22,824 nucleotides of DNA from Gammaproteobacteria bacterium (GTDB taxonomy: Bacteria > Pseudomonadota > Gammaproteobacteria > DSM-19610). The notes under the pieces were generated by a model. That model made no database searches and was not told the origin of the DNA. It was given only the letters and a program-made list of their open reading frames with translations. Positions 21,794-22,824 of this stretch are shown in pieces (position 1 is the first letter of the stretch; each line of letters starts with the position of its first letter). Position numbers and translations under genes: made by a program. The stretch is taken from positions 1 to 22,824 of the forward strand of contig DRQL01000076.1 in assembly GCA_011371465.1 (NCBI GenBank), read 5' to 3'.

Positions 21794-22333
21794 GTGGAAC
21801 AGTATCGTGGAACAACCATTCTTTCCGTACGCCGTAACGGCCGCGTCGTGGTCGGCGGAGACGGGCAGGTATCCATGGGCAACACCATCATGAAGGGCAA
21901 TGCGCGCAAGGTACGCACGCTGTACCACGGCAAGGTACTGGCCGGGTTTGCGGGCGGCACCGCGGACGCCTTCACCCTGTTCGAACGCTTCGAAGCCAAG
22001 CTGGAGAAACACCAGGGACACCTGGTCCGCTCCGCTGTGGAACTGGCCAAGGACTGGCGGACCGACCGTATGCTGCGCCGACTGGAAGCCCTGCTGGTGG
22101 TTGCCGACAAGGTCAGCTCCCTGATCATTACCGGTAACGGCGACGTCATCGAGCCGGAAGACAGCCTGATGGCCATCGGCTCCGGCGGGCCGTTTGCGCA
22201 GTCGGCGGCACGCGCCATGCTGGATACGACCGAGCTGGATGCCCGCAGTATCGTCGAGAAGGGCCTGGAGATCGCCGCCAGTGTCTGCGTCTATACCAAC
22301 CACAACCTGACCCTGGAAGAACTCGAGTGCTGA
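21794..22333 (+). CDS. hslV: ATP-dependent protease subunit HslV (ClpQ)
   Basis: 179 residues from GTG 21794. HslV is the proteasome-like peptidase of the HslUV (ClpYQ) complex: two six-membered rings with N-terminal threonine nucleophiles. The start is fixed by AGGA (21784-21787) six bases upstream and by the short leader peptide M-E-Q-Y-R-G before TTILSVRRNG, where Thr7 becomes the catalytic N-terminus. The frame is open 45 bases further up but would replace the leader with unrelated residues. Further marks are GGDGQVSMGNTIMKGNARKV and the C-terminal VYTNHNLTLEEL. hslU follows 17 bases after the stop; the pair forms an operon. Confidence 0.97.
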   Translation: MEQYRGTTILSVRRNGRVVVGGDGQVSMGNTIMKGNARKVRTLYHGKVLAGFAGGTADAFTLFERFEAKLEKHQGHLVRSAVELAKDWRTDRMLRRLEALLVVADKVSSLIITGNGDVIEPEDSLMAIGSGGPFAQSAARAMLDTTELDARSIVEKGLEIAASVCVYTNHNLTLEELEC

Positions 22334-22350
22334 TGCACTGAAATACCCCT

Positions 22351-22824
22351 ATGTCCGAAATGACCCCACGCGAAATTGTCCAGGAACTGGACAAACACAT
22401 CATCGGCCAGGACGATGCCAAGCGCGCCGTTGCCATCGCCCTGCGCAACCGCTGGCGCCGGCAACAGGTAGACGAACCGCTGCGCAGCGAGATCACGCCC
22501 AAGAACATCCTGATGATCGGTCCGACCGGGGTTGGCAAGACTGAAATCGCACGACGGCTGGCGCGACTGGCCAACGCGCCGTTCATCAAGGTCGAAGCCA
22601 CCAAGTTCACCGAGGTCGGCTATGTCGGCCGCGACGTCGAATCCATCATCCGCGACCTGATGGACGTCGGGATCAAGATCACGCGCGAAGAGGAAATGGC
22701 GCGGGTACGGCATCGCGCCGAAGATGCTGCTGAAGAGCGCATCCTGGACGCACTGCTGCCGCGTGCACGCAACACGGGATTTGACGCTACAACGGAAGAG
22801 CCCGATAACAGCGACACGCGGCAG
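22351..22824 (+). CDS. hslU: ATPase subunit HslU (ClpY), partial (C-terminus beyond right edge)
   Basis: The first 158 residues are present; the gene runs to the window edge. This AAA+ unfoldase partners HslV. The start MSEMTPREIVQELDKHIIGQ is nearly identical to the usual family N-terminus, which supports the ATG at 22351 over Met4 (22360) although no strong Shine-Dalgarno is visible. Walker A is GPTGVGKTE (about residues 57-65), followed by KVEATKFTEVGYVGRDVESIIRDL, which contains the GYVG pore loop involved in substrate threading. The last residues enter the variable intermediate domain. Walker B and the C-terminal tail lie outside the window. Confidence 0.97.
   Translation, partial: MSEMTPREIVQELDKHIIGQDDAKRAVAIALRNRWRRQQVDEPLRSEITPKNILMIGPTGVGKTEIARRLARLANAPFIKVEATKFTEVGYVGRDVESIIRDLMDVGIKITREEEMARVRHRAEDAAEERILDALLPRARNTGFDATTEEPDNSDTRQ

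Overview
The window is a gene-dense, high-GC (over 60% by eye) stretch of a gammaproteobacterial chromosome. Two blocks are ordered as in Pseudomonas-type genomes: argH / algZ-algR / hemC-hemD-hemX, and cyaA ... lptM-lysA ... dapF-DUF484-xerC, followed by hslV-hslU. The genes inserted between these blocks (diheme cytochrome c with DUF302, cupredoxin with GGDEF-EAL, thioredoxin-like protein) suggest an environmental respiratory lineage, possibly of the Chromatiales / sulfur-oxidiser type. That placement is an inference from gene content. I see no tRNA, rRNA, CRISPR array, insertion sequence or prophage.

Layout. Positions 1-2435 (minus strand) hold hemC-hemD-hemX for tetrapyrrole synthesis; hemX runs off the left edge. 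A thioredoxin-like gene (plus, 2478-2975) sits against the grain between hemC and the translationally coupled algR-algZ two-component pair (minus, 2999-4782). argH (plus) diverges from algZ. A large membrane GGDEF-EAL protein and an exported cupredoxin (minus, 6293-9771) form a two-gene unit facing argH. A MazG-like pyrophosphohydrolase (plus) is followed by a PAS/degenerate-GGDEF protein and a class I adenylate cyclase, 12 bases apart. Positions 14159-16346 (minus) hold an exported DUF302 protein, a diheme cytochrome c fused to DUF302 with an FNR/ANR-like box in front of it, and an EstB-type carboxylesterase. From 16567 rightward come lptM-lysA-methyltransferase (plus), a convergent HEAGH-motif protein (minus), then dapF-DUF484-xerC and hslV-hslU (plus; hslU is cut by the right edge).

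How the genes work together. Most are housekeeping: heme, arginine and lysine/peptidoglycan synthesis, LPS-export assembly, chromosome dimer resolution and proteolysis. Among them are nucleotide-signalling modules: c-di-GMP turnover apparently tied to a copper-like periplasmic protein, and cAMP synthesis next to a non-catalytic GGDEF protein. There is also a small redox module, cytochrome c-DUF302 plus DUF302, probably switched by oxygen or nitric oxide. I found no obvious multi-gene defence or novel enzymatic system. The best candidates for something undescribed are the cytochrome c/DUF302 pair with its regulatory box, the cupredoxin/GGDEF-EAL pair with an altered copper site, and the degenerate GGDEF protein next to cyaA.
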